Counted from the stretch's first letter, positions 1-14,958 are shown. The stretch is 64,000 bases of DNA from Streptomyces sp. NBC_01244 (GCF_035987325.1 NZ_CP108488.1:6820001-6884000), one strand, 5' to 3'. The notes: generated from the sequence alone by a model not told the origin. Numbers and translations: made by a program.

Positions 1-663
1 GCTGCCCTCCCAGCGGGACAGGCGCAGGGCCTCGGCGATGCCGGTGCCGGTGCCGGGGGTCTGCGGCCAGGCGGCGAGCTCGGCGAGCGGGCGGCCGACC
101 GCCTTCGAGGCGAGGTGGCCGAAGATGATCTCGGCGTCCTCGTTCCAGGCGGAGACGATGCCGGCGGAGTCGATCTGGAGGACGGCGACGCGGACCCGGC
201 TGTCGGCCAGGGGCAGGAGCTGGTCGGGGACCACGGGTCCCGCGGAGCGGGTACCGACCGGACGGTCCGGCATGTCGAGCCGGAACCACACGTGCTTGTG
301 CGTGGCCGTGTACTCGACGCCCCAGCGGGTGGCGAGGGCGGCGCAGAGCATGAGCCCGCGGCCGTTCTCGCGGTCGGGGTCCGCGTACGGGCGGTCGCCG
401 GGGTGCTGGAGCGGGAGCTCGCGCTCCGGGTAGCGGTCGGCGACCTCGACCCGTACGCCGTCCTCGGTGCGCAGGCACAGGACTTCGGCGCGGGTGCCGG
501 CGTGGACCACGGCGTTGGTGACGAGCTCGCTGGTGAGGACCACGGCGTCGTCGACGATGTCCGCGAAACCCCAGCCCTGGAGGGTGTCGCGGACGAATGC
601 GCGGGCAGCAGCGACTGAACGCCCCTGTGGATCGAAACTGGCAGCCGCCCGTGCCGTGATCAC
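1..663 (-). CDS. osaC: OsaC-like multidomain regulator, N-terminal part (RsbW-type ATPase then PAS), cut by window start
   Basis: The frame is open from a GTG at 663 to the left edge (221 codons), with GGAG 6-9 nt upstream, so only the N-terminus is visible. Residues ~10-135 form a HATPase_c_2/anti-sigma-factor kinase domain: N-box LTSELVTNAVVHA, degenerate G1 box around DRYPERE, G2 box ENGRGLML. A PAS-like segment follows (VLQIDSAGIVSAWNEDAEII). In Streptomyces proteins of this build a GAF and a PP2C/SpoIIE phosphatase domain usually follow, but they lie outside the window. The gene diverges from osaA across about 255 bp, the arrangement I recall for S. coelicolor osaC, which modulates the osmotic-stress sigma factor SigB. 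Domain call is firm; the osaC name rests on neighbourhood and the domain order seen so far. Confidence 0.8.
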   Translation of the reverse strand, partial: MITARAAASFDPQGRSVAAARAFVRDTLQGWGFADIVDDAVVLTSELVTNAVVHAGTRAEVLCLRTEDGVRVEVADRYPERELPLQHPGDRPYADPDRENGRGLMLCAALATRWGVEYTATHKHVWFRLDMPDRPVGTRSAGPVVPDQLLPLADSRVRVAVLQIDSAGIVSAWNEDAEIIFGHLASKAVGRPLAELAAWPQTPGTGTGIAEALRLSRWEGS

Positions 664-918
664 AAGTCTCCTTCGACGCGGTGGACAACGGATGCCAGGT
701 TACTTACCTTCGCGGTCGCCATGGTGCCGTCGTCTGGGAATCCACCCGCAGGGTGTGGCCGGTGTGCGATGGTGCCGGAGTGTTATGGCCAGGTTCGGCC
801 GGGGTGAAACACTGGGCAGGCTTGGAGTCACGCAGGAGACGGGCACGGCGTAGATGGACGCAGTCTGATGAACAAGATGCCCGGTGGAACAGTGGTCGAC
901 CCCTTCGGGAGGGACACG

Positions 919-6429
<5,511 letters not shown>

Positions 6430-6658
6430 CCGGGCGGGCGGGGGACAACTCCCGTGGGAACCTTCTGCCCTTCCACCACGTTTCCGCTTCGTGCGCTGTG
6501 ACATCTTGGTGACAGGGTGTGGCGATCTCGGGACTGGGGCTACGATGACCGGCACAAGGACGGACGGCGCAAGGATGCCGTCCTCTGGGGCGGGGCCCGG
6601 CGCACAGGCCGGAGCCAGGAGCCGGGGAGGCCCCATGCCGGGGCGAGGAGGACAGGGC

Positions 6659-7345
6659 ATGGTGCAGAAGGCCAAGATCCTCCTGGTCGACGACCGGCCG
6701 GAGAATCTGCTGGCGCTGGAGGCCATCCTCTCCGCGCTCGATCAGACACTGGTCCGGGCGTCGTCGGGGGAGGAAGCGCTCAAGGCGCTGCTGACGGACG
6801 ACTTCGCGGTCATCCTGCTCGACGTGCAGATGCCGGGCATGGACGGGTTCGAGACGGCCGCGCACATCAAGCGGCGGGAGCGGACCCGGGACATCCCGAT
6901 CATCTTCCTCACGGCGATCAACCACGGTCCGCACCACACCTTCCGCGGGTACGCGGCGGGCGCGGTGGACTACATCTCCAAGCCTTTCGACCCGTGGGTG
7001 CTGCGGGCCAAGGTCTCGGTGTTCGTCGAGCTGTATACGAAGAACTGCCAACTGCGCGAGCAGGCGGCGCTGCTGAGGCTCCAGCTGGAGGGCGGCAGCT
7101 CCAACGGCGCGGTGGACGGCTCCAAGGAGACGGCCGGCCTGCTGGCCGAGCTCTCCGCGCGGCTCGCCGCCGTGGAGGAGCAGGCGGAGGCACTGACCAA
7201 GCAGCTCGGCGAAGAGGCGGCCGACCCCTCGGTGGTGGCCACCGCGGCCCATCTGGAGCGCAAGCTCACCGGGCTGCGGCGGGCGCTCGACGCGCTGGAG
7301 CCGGGAACCGGGGGCGGGGCTCCCGTCCTGCCCGCTCAGGGCTGA
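6659..7345 (+). CDS. osaB: Response regulator with C-terminal coiled coil, OsaB-like
   Basis: 228-aa protein with an N-terminal CheY-like receiver (residues ~5-125): acidic pair D11/D12, phospho-acceptor Asp55 in LLDVQMPGMDGF, Thr in FLTAIN, Lys in ISKPF. There is no DNA-binding output domain. The C-terminal third is Leu/Glu/Gln-rich (LREQAALLRLQLEGG; LAAVEEQAEALTKQL), consistent with a coiled coil and signalling by protein contact. ATG 6659 follows GAGGAGG by 7 nt; an in-frame ATG at 6635 also has GGGGAGG upstream and cannot be excluded. It lies 229 bp after osaA, with a possible TACGAT -10 box at 6541, so it may be transcribed separately. By recall OsaB is the S. coelicolor osmoadaptation regulator encoded at this locus. 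Confidence 0.88.
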   Translation: MVQKAKILLVDDRPENLLALEAILSALDQTLVRASSGEEALKALLTDDFAVILLDVQMPGMDGFETAAHIKRRERTRDIPIIFLTAINHGPHHTFRGYAAGAVDYISKPFDPWVLRAKVSVFVELYTKNCQLREQAALLRLQLEGGSSNGAVDGSKETAGLLAELSARLAAVEEQAEALTKQLGEEAADPSVVATAAHLERKLTGLRRALDALEPGTGGGAPVLPAQG

Positions 7346-7353
7346 GCTCCGCG

Positions 7354-7370
7354 CGGGCCCTCGTGGCCCG
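7354..7370 (+). terminator. Weak hairpin after osaB
   Basis: CGGGCC (7354-7359) can pair with GGCCCG (7365-7370) around a 5-nt loop just after the osaB stop. The stem is short and no T-run follows, so termination is only possible. Confidence 0.3.
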
Positions 7371-7534
7371 GCGTGGCCCGGCGTGCGGCCCCGCTTGGCG
7401 GTCCGTCAGGTCTGGCGGGGCGTCATGGGAGGCCGCCGGTACGGGCCGAGGGCGCGGGCGTCTCCGGTCCGGGTCTCGGAACGACACGAACGGGTGAAGG
7501 GGTGGGCACGCGTGTCCACCGGCGCGCGCACCGG

Positions 7535-7540
7535 TAACCT
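7535..7540 (+). promoter_or_regulatory. -10-like box TAACCT for leaderless ftsK
   Basis: TAACCT ends 7 nt before the ftsK ATG (7548), so transcription would begin at or next to the start codon. No clear -35 box or ribosome site is visible. Confidence 0.5.
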
Positions 7541-7547
7541 CGGGCGC

Positions 7548-10382
7548 ATGGCCTCAAGTACGTCCGGTAAGGGTTCCCAGAGCACGGCGGGCACCGCGAA
7601 GGGCCGCACCGGCCGTACGACGGCGCCGGCGAAGAAGGCTGCCCCAGCCCGCAAACCGCCCGCCAAGAAGGCGGCGCCCGCCGCCAAGCGCGCCCCCGTC
7701 AAGAAGGTCGCGGCCAAGCCCGCGCCGTCCCCCACCGGGGGAGTGCTGCGGCTGCTGCGCGCCTTCTGGCTCGGCATCGCGCACGCGGTCGGCGCGATCT
7801 TCCGCGGCATCGGGCAGGGCGCGAAGAACCTCGACCCGGCCCACCGCAAGGACGGCCTCGCCCTGCTGCTGCTCGCGCTCGCGCTGATCGTCGCCGCCGG
7901 GACCTGGTCGAACCTGAGCGGGCCCGTCGGGGACCTGGTGACGATGCTGGTCACCGGCGCCTTCGGGCGGCTCGACCTGCTCGTGCCGGTCCTGCTCGGC
8001 GTCATGGCGGTACGTTTCATCCGCCATCCCGAACAGGCCGACGCCAACGGCCGCATCGGCATCGGGCTCTCCGCGCTGGTCATCGGGGTCCTGGGTCTCG
8101 TGCACATCGCCTGCGGAGCCCCCGGGCGCGACGAGGGCACCACCGCCATGCAGAACGCCGGCGGGCTGATCGGCTGGGGCGCCTCGAAGCCGCTGATCTT
8201 CACGATGGGCGCGCCGCTGGCCGTGCCGATGCTGGTGCTGCTCACCGTCTTCGGGCTGTTGGTGGTCACCGCCACCCCCGTCAACGCGATCCCGCAGCGG
8301 CTGCGGAGCGCGGGGATCCGCCTGGGGGTCATCGCTCCGAACGAACACGACGCCGAGTACGCCGAGTACGCGGAGCACGACGACTCCGCGAGCGCGGCCT
8401 CGGCCGCCGCGGACCGGCATGATGCCGAGCAGTGGCGGGCCCGCTCCGGCGCTGCCGGACCGGGGGACCCGGCGGAGGCCGCCGAGGAGGAGGCGCTCGC
8501 CCGGCGGCGGCGCCCCCGGCGGTCCGCGGGCCGGTCCATGGACCGCGGGATGGACGCCGTCGACGTGGCCGCGGCGGCCGCCGCCGCGCTGGACGGGGTG
8601 GTGTACGGCGGGATGCCGCCCTCCCCGCTGGTCGCCGACCTCACGCAGGGCATCTCGGTGGAGCGCGAAGGCCGCGAAGGTTCGGAGATCACCGCTCCGG
8701 TCCCGGCGGCGCGGGAGGAGGGGCCCACCCGCGAGGAGCAGCCCGTCCGCGAGGAGAAGCGCGAGGAGAAGCCCGCCGCCGCCGCGGCCCCGCCGCACGA
8801 CACCACCGCGGCGGCCTCCGGGACGCTGTCCGTTCCCGACCTGACCAAGGCACCGCCCGAGACCCAGGCCCTGCCGCCCCGCGCCGAGCAGCTCCAGCTG
8901 CGCGGGGACATCACGTACTCCCTGCCCTCGCTGGACCTGTTGGAGAAGGGCGGACCGGGCAAGACGCGCAGCGCCGCGAACGATGCGGTCGTGGCCTCGC
9001 TGACGAACGTGTTCATGGAGTTCAAGGTCGACGCGAAGGTCACCGGTTTCACCCGGGGTCCGACGGTGACCCGCTACGAGGTGGAGCTGGGCCCGGCCGT
9101 GAAGGTCGAGCGGATCACGGCACTGGCCAAGAACATCGCCTACGCCGTGGCCTCGCCCGACGTGCGCATCATCAGCCCGATCCCGGGCAAGTCGGCGGTC
9201 GGCATCGAGATCCCGAACACCGACCGCGAGATGGTCAACCTGGGGGACGTGCTCCGGCTGGCGGACGCCGCCGAGGACGACCACCCGATGCTGGTCGCGC
9301 TCGGCAAGGACGTCGAGGGCGGCTACGTCATGGCCAACCTGGCGAAGATGCCGCACGTGCTGGTCGCCGGAGCCACCGGTTCCGGAAAGTCCTCCTGCAT
9401 CAACTGCCTGATCACCTCGGTCATGGTGCGGGCCACCCCGGAGGACGTCCGGATGGTGCTCGTGGACCCCAAGCGGGTGGAGCTGACGGCGTACGAGGGC
9501 ATCCCGCACCTGATCACGCCGATCATCACCAACCCCAAGCGGGCCGCCGAGGCCCTCCAGTGGGTCGTGCGCGAGATGGACCTGCGCTACGACGACCTGG
9601 CGGCCTTCGGGTACCGGCACATCGACGACTTCAACAAGGCGATCCGCGACGGCAAGATCAAACTGCCGCCGGGCAGCGAGCGGGAGCTCAGCCCGTACCC
9701 GTACCTGCTGGTGATCGTCGACGAGCTCGCCGACCTGATGATGGTGGCCCCGCGCGACGTGGAGGACTCGATCGTCCGCATCACCCAGCTCGCCCGCGCG
9801 GCCGGCATCCACCTGGTGCTCGCGACGCAGCGGCCCTCGGTGGACGTGGTGACCGGTCTGATCAAGGCGAACGTGCCCTCCCGCCTGGCCTTCGCGACCT
9901 CCTCGCTCGCCGACAGCCGGGTCATCCTCGACCAGCCGGGCGCGGAGAAGCTCATCGGCAAGGGCGACGGGCTGTTCCTGCCGATGGGCGCGAACAAGCC
10001 CGTGCGGCTCCAGGGCGCCTTCGTCACCGAGGACGAGATCGCCGGGATCGTGCAGCACTGCAAGGACCAGATGGCGCCGGTCTTCCGCAACGACGTCACC
10101 GTCGGGCAGAAGCAGAAGAAGGAGATCGACGAGGAGATCGGCGACGACCTGGACCTGCTGTGCCAGGCGGCCGAACTGGTCGTCTCGACGCAGTTCGGGT
10201 CCACCTCGATGCTCCAGCGCAAGCTGCGGGTCGGCTTCGCGAAGGCCGGGCGGCTGATGGACCTGATGGAGTCGCGGGGGATCGTCGGACCGAGCGAGGG
10301 GTCCAAGGCGCGCGACGTGCTGCTGAAGGCCGACGAACTGGACGGCGTGCTCGCGGTGATCCGGGGGGAGACTCCCGAGTAA
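7548..10382 (+). CDS. ftsK: DNA translocase FtsK/SpoIIIE
   Basis: 944-aa membrane-anchored DNA pump that moves chromosomes through closing septa, in Streptomyces mainly during sporulation. The N-terminus is Lys/Ala/Pro-rich (KKAAP repeats, residues ~10-60). Four hydrophobic segments follow (~102-125, 129-160, 172-195, 213-247), then an acidic/Ala-rich linker, then the motor: Walker A GATGSGKSS near residue 607 and Walker B LLVIVDELADLMM near 720. The C-terminal winged-helix gamma domain (~867-935; QFGSTSMLQRKLRVGFAKAGRLM split over several helices) reads orienting DNA sequences. ATG 7548 is chosen because the conserved Ala-Ser-Ser-rich start follows it and a TAACCT box lies at leaderless distance; upstream in-frame codons look non-coding. 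Confidence 0.96.
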   Translation: MASSTSGKGSQSTAGTAKGRTGRTTAPAKKAAPARKPPAKKAAPAAKRAPVKKVAAKPAPSPTGGVLRLLRAFWLGIAHAVGAIFRGIGQGAKNLDPAHRKDGLALLLLALALIVAAGTWSNLSGPVGDLVTMLVTGAFGRLDLLVPVLLGVMAVRFIRHPEQADANGRIGIGLSALVIGVLGLVHIACGAPGRDEGTTAMQNAGGLIGWGASKPLIFTMGAPLAVPMLVLLTVFGLLVVTATPVNAIPQRLRSAGIRLGVIAPNEHDAEYAEYAEHDDSASAASAAADRHDAEQWRARSGAAGPGDPAEAAEEEALARRRRPRRSAGRSMDRGMDAVDVAAAAAAALDGVVYGGMPPSPLVADLTQGISVEREGREGSEITAPVPAAREEGPTREEQPVREEKREEKPAAAAAPPHDTTAAASGTLSVPDLTKAPPETQALPPRAEQLQLRGDITYSLPSLDLLEKGGPGKTRSAANDAVVASLTNVFMEFKVDAKVTGFTRGPTVTRYEVELGPAVKVERITALAKNIAYAVASPDVRIISPIPGKSAVGIEIPNTDREMVNLGDVLRLADAAEDDHPMLVALGKDVEGGYVMANLAKMPHVLVAGATGSGKSSCINCLITSVMVRATPEDVRMVLVDPKRVELTAYEGIPHLITPIITNPKRAAEALQWVVREMDLRYDDLAAFGYRHIDDFNKAIRDGKIKLPPGSERELSPYPYLLVIVDELADLMMVAPRDVEDSIVRITQLARAAGIHLVLATQRPSVDVVTGLIKANVPSRLAFATSSLADSRVILDQPGAEKLIGKGDGLFLPMGANKPVRLQGAFVTEDEIAGIVQHCKDQMAPVFRNDVTVGQKQKKEIDEEIGDDLDLLCQAAELVVSTQFGSTSMLQRKLRVGFAKAGRLMDLMESRGIVGPSEGSKARDVLLKADELDGVLAVIRGETPE

Positions 10383-10515
10383 CGCGCAAAGGATCGGGGG
10401 CAACCGTTTCCCCGGGTCGCGTGTCTAGTTGAGGGAGGTGGCGGCCCGTTCCGGGTCGCCGCACCGGGCGGGAGCGCTTTGGCCATTCGTATGGCGTAGG
10501 GATGCCCCCCTCCGG

Positions 10516-10546
10516 TTGCCTCACCCTTTCGTCACCCCCCTAGACT
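10516..10546 (+). promoter_or_regulatory. Candidate promoter of the rodZ-like gene (TTGCCT-N19-TAGACT)
   Basis: TTGCCT (10516-10521) and TAGACT (10541-10546) lie 19 nt apart, slightly long for a vegetative promoter, about 40 nt before the GTG start. The 204-bp gap after ftsK holds nothing else recognisable. Confidence 0.4.
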
Positions 10547-10586
10547 GGACTTCCAGCAGGTGGCTACACGCTCGAAAGGCGCCCTC

Positions 10587-11483
10587 GTGTCCATCGGCAA
10601 CGCCAACTCCCCCGAAGATGAGCGGCCTTCGACCGACGACCGGTCCGAGGACCGGCTCGTCGAACGTTCCGTCGAAGAGCCGTCCATCGGGACGGCCCTC
10701 AAGAAGGCCCGGATCGCCGCCGGGCTGACTGTCGACGAGGTCAGTTCCACCACCCGCGTGCGCATTCCGATCGTGCACGCGATCGAATCCGACGATTTCA
10801 CGCGCTGCGGCGGCGATGTCTATGCCCGCGGCCACATCCGTACGCTCGCCCGTGCCGTACGACTCGATCCGGAACCCCTGATCGACAGCTACGACGCGGC
10901 CCACGGCGGCCGGCCGGCACCCACCCCCGCCGCGCCGATGTTCGAAGCCGAGCGGATCCGCCCCGAGCGGCAGCGGCCCAACTGGACCGCCGCCATGGTC
11001 GCCGCCATCGTCGCCGTGATCGGCTTCGTCGGCTTCACGGCCTTCGGCGGCGCCGACGAGAAGGCCAAGCGGCCGGTGGCGGAAGGTTCCGCCGCGCCGA
11101 AGCCCGCACCCACCCCCAACGCCTCCAAGCCTTCGGTCCAGGCGCCGCCGGCGCCCACGGCTCCCAAGCCGGAGCCGTCCGACAGCGCCATCGCCGCCGC
11201 GCCCAAGGGCCTCGTCACGGTCGTCCTGACGGCCCACGACGGGGAGAGCTGGATCTCGGCCAAGGACCACAGCGGCCGGCTCCTCTTCGACGGCACCCTC
11301 GAACAGGGTCAGTCGAAGACGTTCACGGACAAGGAGTCCATCGACCTGGTGCTCGGCGATGCCGGGGTCGTGAAGCTCTTCGTGAACGGCAAGGAGATCA
11401 AGGACGAGTTCCAGCCCGGACAGGTGGAACGTCTCACATACACCAAGGACGACCCCCGTGAGGGCCAGGCCCAGGCGGGCTGA
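10587..11483 (+). CDS. RodZ-like helix-turn-helix membrane protein
   Basis: 298-aa type II membrane protein of RodZ/HTH_25 layout. An Xre-like cytoplasmic HTH covers residues ~30-95 (IGTALKKARIAAGLTVDEVS; DVYARGHIRTLARAVRLD). A single transmembrane helix is at ~132-154, followed by a Pro/Ala/Lys extracytoplasmic linker and a C-terminal DUF4115-type beta domain (~205-285, VTVVLTAHDGESWISAKD). RodZ couples MreB to the elongation machinery in rods; the Streptomyces role is less clear and may involve spore-wall synthesis. GTG 10587 has GAAAGG about 7 nt upstream and is preferred over an in-frame GTG at 10560. A strong terminator follows. Confidence 0.85.
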   Translation: MSIGNANSPEDERPSTDDRSEDRLVERSVEEPSIGTALKKARIAAGLTVDEVSSTTRVRIPIVHAIESDDFTRCGGDVYARGHIRTLARAVRLDPEPLIDSYDAAHGGRPAPTPAAPMFEAERIRPERQRPNWTAAMVAAIVAVIGFVGFTAFGGADEKAKRPVAEGSAAPKPAPTPNASKPSVQAPPAPTAPKPEPSDSAIAAAPKGLVTVVLTAHDGESWISAKDHSGRLLFDGTLEQGQSKTFTDKESIDLVLGDAGVVKLFVNGKEIKDEFQPGQVERLTYTKDDPREGQAQAG

Positions 11484-11506
11484 CCAGCAGGGAATAAAAC
11501 GTTCCG

Positions 11507-11543
11507 GATCCCCGGGGTGCCGCGCCGCACCCCGGGGATCTTG
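11507..11543 (+). terminator. Strong hairpin terminator after rodZ-like gene
   Basis: GATCCCCGGGGTGC (11507-11520) pairs perfectly with GCACCCCGGGGATC (11527-11540) around a 6-nt loop, followed by TTGT. The 14-bp stem separates the rodZ-like gene from rimO. Confidence 0.85.
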
Positions 11544-11583
11544 TCGTCCGGGACGGGAGGCGGGGGCCGGTGCCGGGACGAAG

Positions 11584-11589
11584 TAGTCT
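11584..11589 (+). promoter_or_regulatory. -10-like box TAGTCT for leaderless rimO
   Basis: TAGTCT ends 7 nt before the rimO ATG and directly follows the previous terminator. No Shine-Dalgarno sequence is present. Confidence 0.55.
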
Positions 11590-11596
11590 TGAGTCC

Positions 11597-13105
11597 ATGC
11601 CCGAACGCCGTACCGTCGCCCTTGTCACTCTTGGCTGCGCCCGTAACGAGGTGGACTCGGAGGAGCTCGCAGGCCGCTTGGCGGCGGATGGCTGGGAGCT
11701 CGTCGAGGACGCCGCCGATGCGGACGTAGCCGTCGTCAACACCTGCGGCTTCGTCGAAGCCGCCAAAAAGGACTCCGTAGACGCCCTGCTGGAGGCCAAC
11801 GATCTCAAGGATCACGGCCGCACGCAGGCCGTCGTAGCCGTCGGCTGTATGGCCGAGCGCTACGGCAAGGAACTTGCCGAAGCGCTCCCCGAGGCCGACG
11901 GCGTACTCGGCTTCGACGACTACGCCGACATCTCCGACCGCCTCCAGACCATCCTCAACGGCGGCATCCACGCCTCCCACACCCCGCGTGACCGGCGCAA
12001 GCTGCTGCCGATCAGCCCGGCCGAGCGCCAGGACGCCGACGTGGCCCTGCCGGGCCACGCGCAGTCGACGCCCGTCGAGGAGCCGGCAGCCGCCCCCGCG
12101 GACCTCCCGGAGGGCGTCGCCCCCGCCTCCGGTCCGCGCGCGCCGCTGCGCCGCCGGCTGGACAAGAGCCCCGTCGCCTCGGTCAAGCTCGCGTCCGGCT
12201 GTGACCGGCGCTGCTCCTTCTGCGCCATCCCGTCCTTCCGCGGCTCCTTCATCTCCCGCCGCCCCAGCGACGTGCTGGGCGAGACGCGCTGGCTCGCGGA
12301 GCAGGGCGTCAAGGAGATCATGCTGGTCTCCGAGAACAACACCTCGTACGGCAAGGACCTGGGCGACATCCGCCTGCTGGAGACCCTGCTGCCCGAGCTG
12401 GCCGAGGTGGACGGCATCGAGCGCGTCCGCGTCAGCTACCTCCAGCCCGCCGAGATGCGGCCCGGCCTGATCGACGTACTCACCTCGACCCCCAAGGTCG
12501 TCCCGTACTTCGACCTCTCCTTCCAGCACTCGGCCCCCGACGTGCTGCGAGCCATGCGCCGCTTCGGTGACACCGACCGGTTCCTGGAACTGCTCGACAC
12601 CATCCGCACCAAGGCCCCGACGGCCGGCGTCCGGTCCAACTTCATCGTCGGCTTCCCCGGCGAGAAGGAGTCGGACTTCGCCGAGCTGGAGCGTTTCCTC
12701 ACCAGCGCGCGCCTCGACGCCATCGGCGTCTTCGGCTACTCCGACGAGGACGGCACCGAGGCGGTCACGTACGAGAACAAGCTGGACGCCGACACCATCG
12801 CCGAGCGCCTCGCCCACATGCAGCGCCTCGCCGAGGAGCTCACCTCGCAGCGCGCGGAGGAGCGGATCGGAGAGACGCTGGAGGTGCTCGTCGAGACGGT
12901 CGTCCCGATCGACGAGGCGGAGGACGGCGAGGGCGCCTACGGGCGCGCCGCACACCAGGCCCCCGAGACCGACGGCCAGGTCGTCTTCACGGACGGCGCG
13001 GGCCTGGTCCCGGGGCGTATCGTCACGGCGAAGGTGGTCGGCACCCTGGGTGTGGACCTGGTGGCGGAGCCCCTGGGCGTGGATCTTGAGGAGGCGGCCG
13101 GATGA
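11597..13105 (+). CDS. rimO: Ribosomal protein S12 methylthiotransferase RimO
   Basis: 502-aa radical-SAM enzyme that adds a methylthio group to a conserved Asp of ribosomal protein S12. The N-terminal UPF0004 domain carries three cluster cysteines ([24 protein letters not shown]). The radical-SAM CX3CX2C motif GCDRRCSFC uses Cys202, 206 and 209, and a C-terminal TRAM domain follows (~435-500). It is longer than E. coli RimO because of a Pro/Ala-rich insert between the first two domains (~150-195). ATG 11597 lies 7 nt after TAGTCT, suggesting leaderless translation. It overlaps pgsA by ATGA, so both are probably one operon with cinA. The paralogue miaB lies at 55938. Confidence 0.95.
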   Translation: MPERRTVALVTLGCARNEVDSEELAGRLAADGWELVEDAADADVAVVNTCGFVEAAKKDSVDALLEANDLKDHGRTQAVVAVGCMAERYGKELAEALPEADGVLGFDDYADISDRLQTILNGGIHASHTPRDRRKLLPISPAERQDADVALPGHAQSTPVEEPAAAPADLPEGVAPASGPRAPLRRRLDKSPVASVKLASGCDRRCSFCAIPSFRGSFISRRPSDVLGETRWLAEQGVKEIMLVSENNTSYGKDLGDIRLLETLLPELAEVDGIERVRVSYLQPAEMRPGLIDVLTSTPKVVPYFDLSFQHSAPDVLRAMRRFGDTDRFLELLDTIRTKAPTAGVRSNFIVGFPGEKESDFAELERFLTSARLDAIGVFGYSDEDGTEAVTYENKLDADTIAERLAHMQRLAEELTSQRAEERIGETLEVLVETVVPIDEAEDGEGAYGRAAHQAPETDGQVVFTDGAGLVPGRIVTAKVVGTLGVDLVAEPLGVDLEEAAG

Positions 13106-13758
13106 CCGGAGCCCCGGCATCTGCGGCGGGCGGGACCGGCCGCCGGCCCGCGCCCGGCGCGAAGCTGGGCGCCGCGGCGGTCAATCAGGCCAGCCTGTGG
13201 AACATCGCCAACATCCTGACGATGATCCGGCTGGTCCTGGTGCCGGGATTCGTGATGCTGCTGCTCGCCGACGGGGGCTATGACCCCGTCTGGCGGGCGC
13301 TGGCGTGGGCGGCGTTCGCCGTCGCCATGATCACCGACATCTTCGACGGGCACCTGGCCCGTACGTACAACCTGGTCACGGACTTCGGCAAGATCGCCGA
13401 CCCCATCGCCGACAAGGCGATCATGGGGTCGGCATTGGTGTGTCTGTCGTGGCTCGGCGATCTTCCCTGGTGGGTCACCGGGGTGATCCTCGGCCGGGAA
13501 CTCGGGATCACTCTCATGCGTTTCTGGGTCATCAGATACGGAGTGATTCCGGCGAGCCGGGGCGGGAAGCTGAAGACCCTGACCCAGGGCGTGGCGGTGG
13601 GCATGTACGTGCTCGCGCTGACCGGGCCGCTGGCGACGCTGCGGTTCTGGGTGATGGCGGCCGCCGTCGTCCTGACCGTCGTCACCGGTTTGGACTACGT
13701 CCGGCAGGCCGTCGTGCTCCGGCGCAAGGGGCTCGCCGCGGAGCGTGCCGCGCGGTGA
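13102..13758 (+). CDS. pgsA: CDP-diacylglycerol-glycerol-3-phosphate 3-phosphatidyltransferase
   Basis: 218-aa integral membrane enzyme making phosphatidylglycerophosphate from CDP-diacylglycerol and glycerol-3-phosphate. The CDP-alcohol phosphotransferase signature is complete: DIFDGHLAR, eight residues, then GKIADPIAD, giving the D-x2-D-G-x2-A-R-x8-G-x3-D-x3-D spacing. Several hydrophobic helices follow. The start ATG overlaps the rimO stop (ATGA) and its own stop overlaps the next GTG, so translation looks coupled along rimO-pgsA-cinA. Residues 1-30 are low-complexity Ala/Gly/Pro. A paralogous CDP-alcohol transferase cannot be excluded by motif alone, but this operon position is typical of pgsA. 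Confidence 0.92.
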   Translation: MTGAPASAAGGTGRRPAPGAKLGAAAVNQASLWNIANILTMIRLVLVPGFVMLLLADGGYDPVWRALAWAAFAVAMITDIFDGHLARTYNLVTDFGKIADPIADKAIMGSALVCLSWLGDLPWWVTGVILGRELGITLMRFWVIRYGVIPASRGGKLKTLTQGVAVGMYVLALTGPLATLRFWVMAAAVVLTVVTGLDYVRQAVVLRRKGLAAERAAR

Positions 13759-14360
13759 ACCTGCCGGGGGACGACGCGGTGGTGCAAGAGACGGGTGGAT
13801 CTTCGGTGGCCGGTGAAGCGCCGCGGAATGCCGCAGGGGCTGCCGGGGACGGCGGGTCGGTCGCGGCCGATGTGCTGAGGCTCCTCGCGGAGAGTAACGG
13901 TACGGTCGCCGTGGCGGAGTCGCTGACCGGCGGGATGGTGGCGGCGGAGCTGACGGCCGTCCCGGGCGCCTCCAAGTCCTTCCGCGGGTCCGTCACGGCG
14001 TACGCGACCGAGCTCAAGCACCGGGTGCTGGGCGTGGACGCCGGGCTGCTCGAGGCCGAAGGCGCGGTGAACCCGCAGGTCGCGGAGGAGATGGCGGCCG
14101 GAGTGCGGCGCGTACTCGGCGCTTCCTGGGGCATCGCGACCACCGGAGTGGCCGGCCCCGACCCGCAGGACGGGCAGCCCGTGGGCACCGTTTTCATCGC
14201 CGTGGCGGGTCCCGGGGTCAGGAAAACGGCCCGGCTGCGGTTGAAAGGCTCCCGCGCGGAAATCCGTAGGGAGAGTGCACGGACAGTGCTCGAGCTGCTC
14301 GCGAGCGAACTCCGCGAGAATCTGCGGGGGCAGGATACGGAACAGGACGGGGGGATTTGA
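13755..14360 (+). CDS. cinA: CinA-family C-terminal nicotinamide-nucleotide amidohydrolase
   Basis: 201-aa PncC-type amidohydrolase that deamidates nicotinamide mononucleotide in NAD recycling. It has only the C-terminal CinA domain (~residues 35-185): VAVAESLTGGMVAAELTAVP, FRGSVTAYATELK, ATTGVAGPDPQDGQPVGTVF. The N-terminal molybdopterin-binding-like domain of long CinA proteins is absent. GTG 13755 overlaps the pgsA stop (GTGA), favouring translational coupling; the first ~35 residues are low-complexity and a later GTG near 13806 is possible. Last gene of the rimO operon. Confidence 0.9.
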   Translation: MNLPGDDAVVQETGGSSVAGEAPRNAAGAAGDGGSVAADVLRLLAESNGTVAVAESLTGGMVAAELTAVPGASKSFRGSVTAYATELKHRVLGVDAGLLEAEGAVNPQVAEEMAAGVRRVLGASWGIATTGVAGPDPQDGQPVGTVFIAVAGPGVRKTARLRLKGSRAEIRRESARTVLELLASELRENLRGQDTEQDGGI

Positions 14361-14469
14361 TGTTTGCAGCCCTGAGTGAACACGACATCGCTCCCCGCAC
14401 GGCCGCCGCGCGAGGCGGTACGGTGGGGCGTGAAGGTTACGGCTACACGGTCAGAGGAGGGAGCCACCG

Positions 14470-14850
14470 ATGATTCTGCTCCGTCGCCTGCTGGGTGACG
14501 TGCTGCGTCGGCAGCGCCAGCGCCAGGGCCGTACTCTGCGCGAAGTCTCCTCGTCCGCCCGAGTTTCGCTCGGCTATCTCTCCGAGGTGGAGCGGGGGCA
14601 GAAGGAGGCATCTTCCGAGCTGCTCTCCGCGATCTGCGACGCGCTTGACGTACGGATGTCAGAGCTGATGCGGGAAGTCAGCGACGAGCTTTCGCTCGCC
14701 GAGCTGGCCCAGTCCGCCGCGGCGAGCGAACCGGTGTCCGCACCGGTCCGTCCGATGCTCAATTCGGTATCCGTGGCCTCGGTCACGGGTGGCCCGGAAC
14801 GGGTGACCATCAAGGCGCCCGTGGAAGCGGTGAATGTCGTAGCCGCGTGA
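14470..14850 (+). CDS. clgR: ClgR, XRE-family activator of clp/lon protease genes
   Basis: 126-aa transcription factor with an N-terminal XRE helix-turn-helix (residues ~8-65: [40 protein letters not shown]). In Streptomyces ClgR activates clpP1P2, clpC1 and lon. The protein ends in Val-Val-Ala-Ala; Streptomyces ClgR is itself degraded by ClpP with dependence on its terminal alanines, so the degron looks intact. ATG 14470 has AGGAGGG close upstream. A TACGGT box about 50 nt upstream may be its -10 region. A strong hairpin closes the unit at 14918-14958. Confidence 0.93.
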   Translation: MILLRRLLGDVLRRQRQRQGRTLREVSSSARVSLGYLSEVERGQKEASSELLSAICDALDVRMSELMREVSDELSLAELAQSAAASEPVSAPVRPMLNSVSVASVTGGPERVTIKAPVEAVNVVAA

Positions 14851-14917
14851 TGCGTGCGTGAGCGTCTGCGTGTGCGCCTGAGTGTGTGGCGTGCGTGCTG
14901 AGCGTATGAGTGTGGCC

Positions 14918-14958
14918 GGAGCCCCGGCCGGTGCCCCTTGGGTACCGGCCGGGGCTCC
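14918..14958 (+). terminator. Strong hairpin terminator after clgR
   Basis: An 18-nt arm (14918-14935, GGAGCCCCGGCCGGTGCC) pairs with 14941-14958 with one G-U pair and a 5-nt loop. The remaining gap to 15098 is GC-rich and holds nothing else recognisable. Confidence 0.8.

Noticed and set aside
664..918. SigB-type promoters (GNNT-N15-GGGTAY) in the osaC-osaA gap
   Set aside because: No good match was found on either strand; nearest candidates miss several consensus positions.
14280..14320. ClgR operator near the 3' end of cinA (GTTCGC-like word)
   Set aside because: The second half-site does not match at the required spacing and the site lies inside coding sequence.
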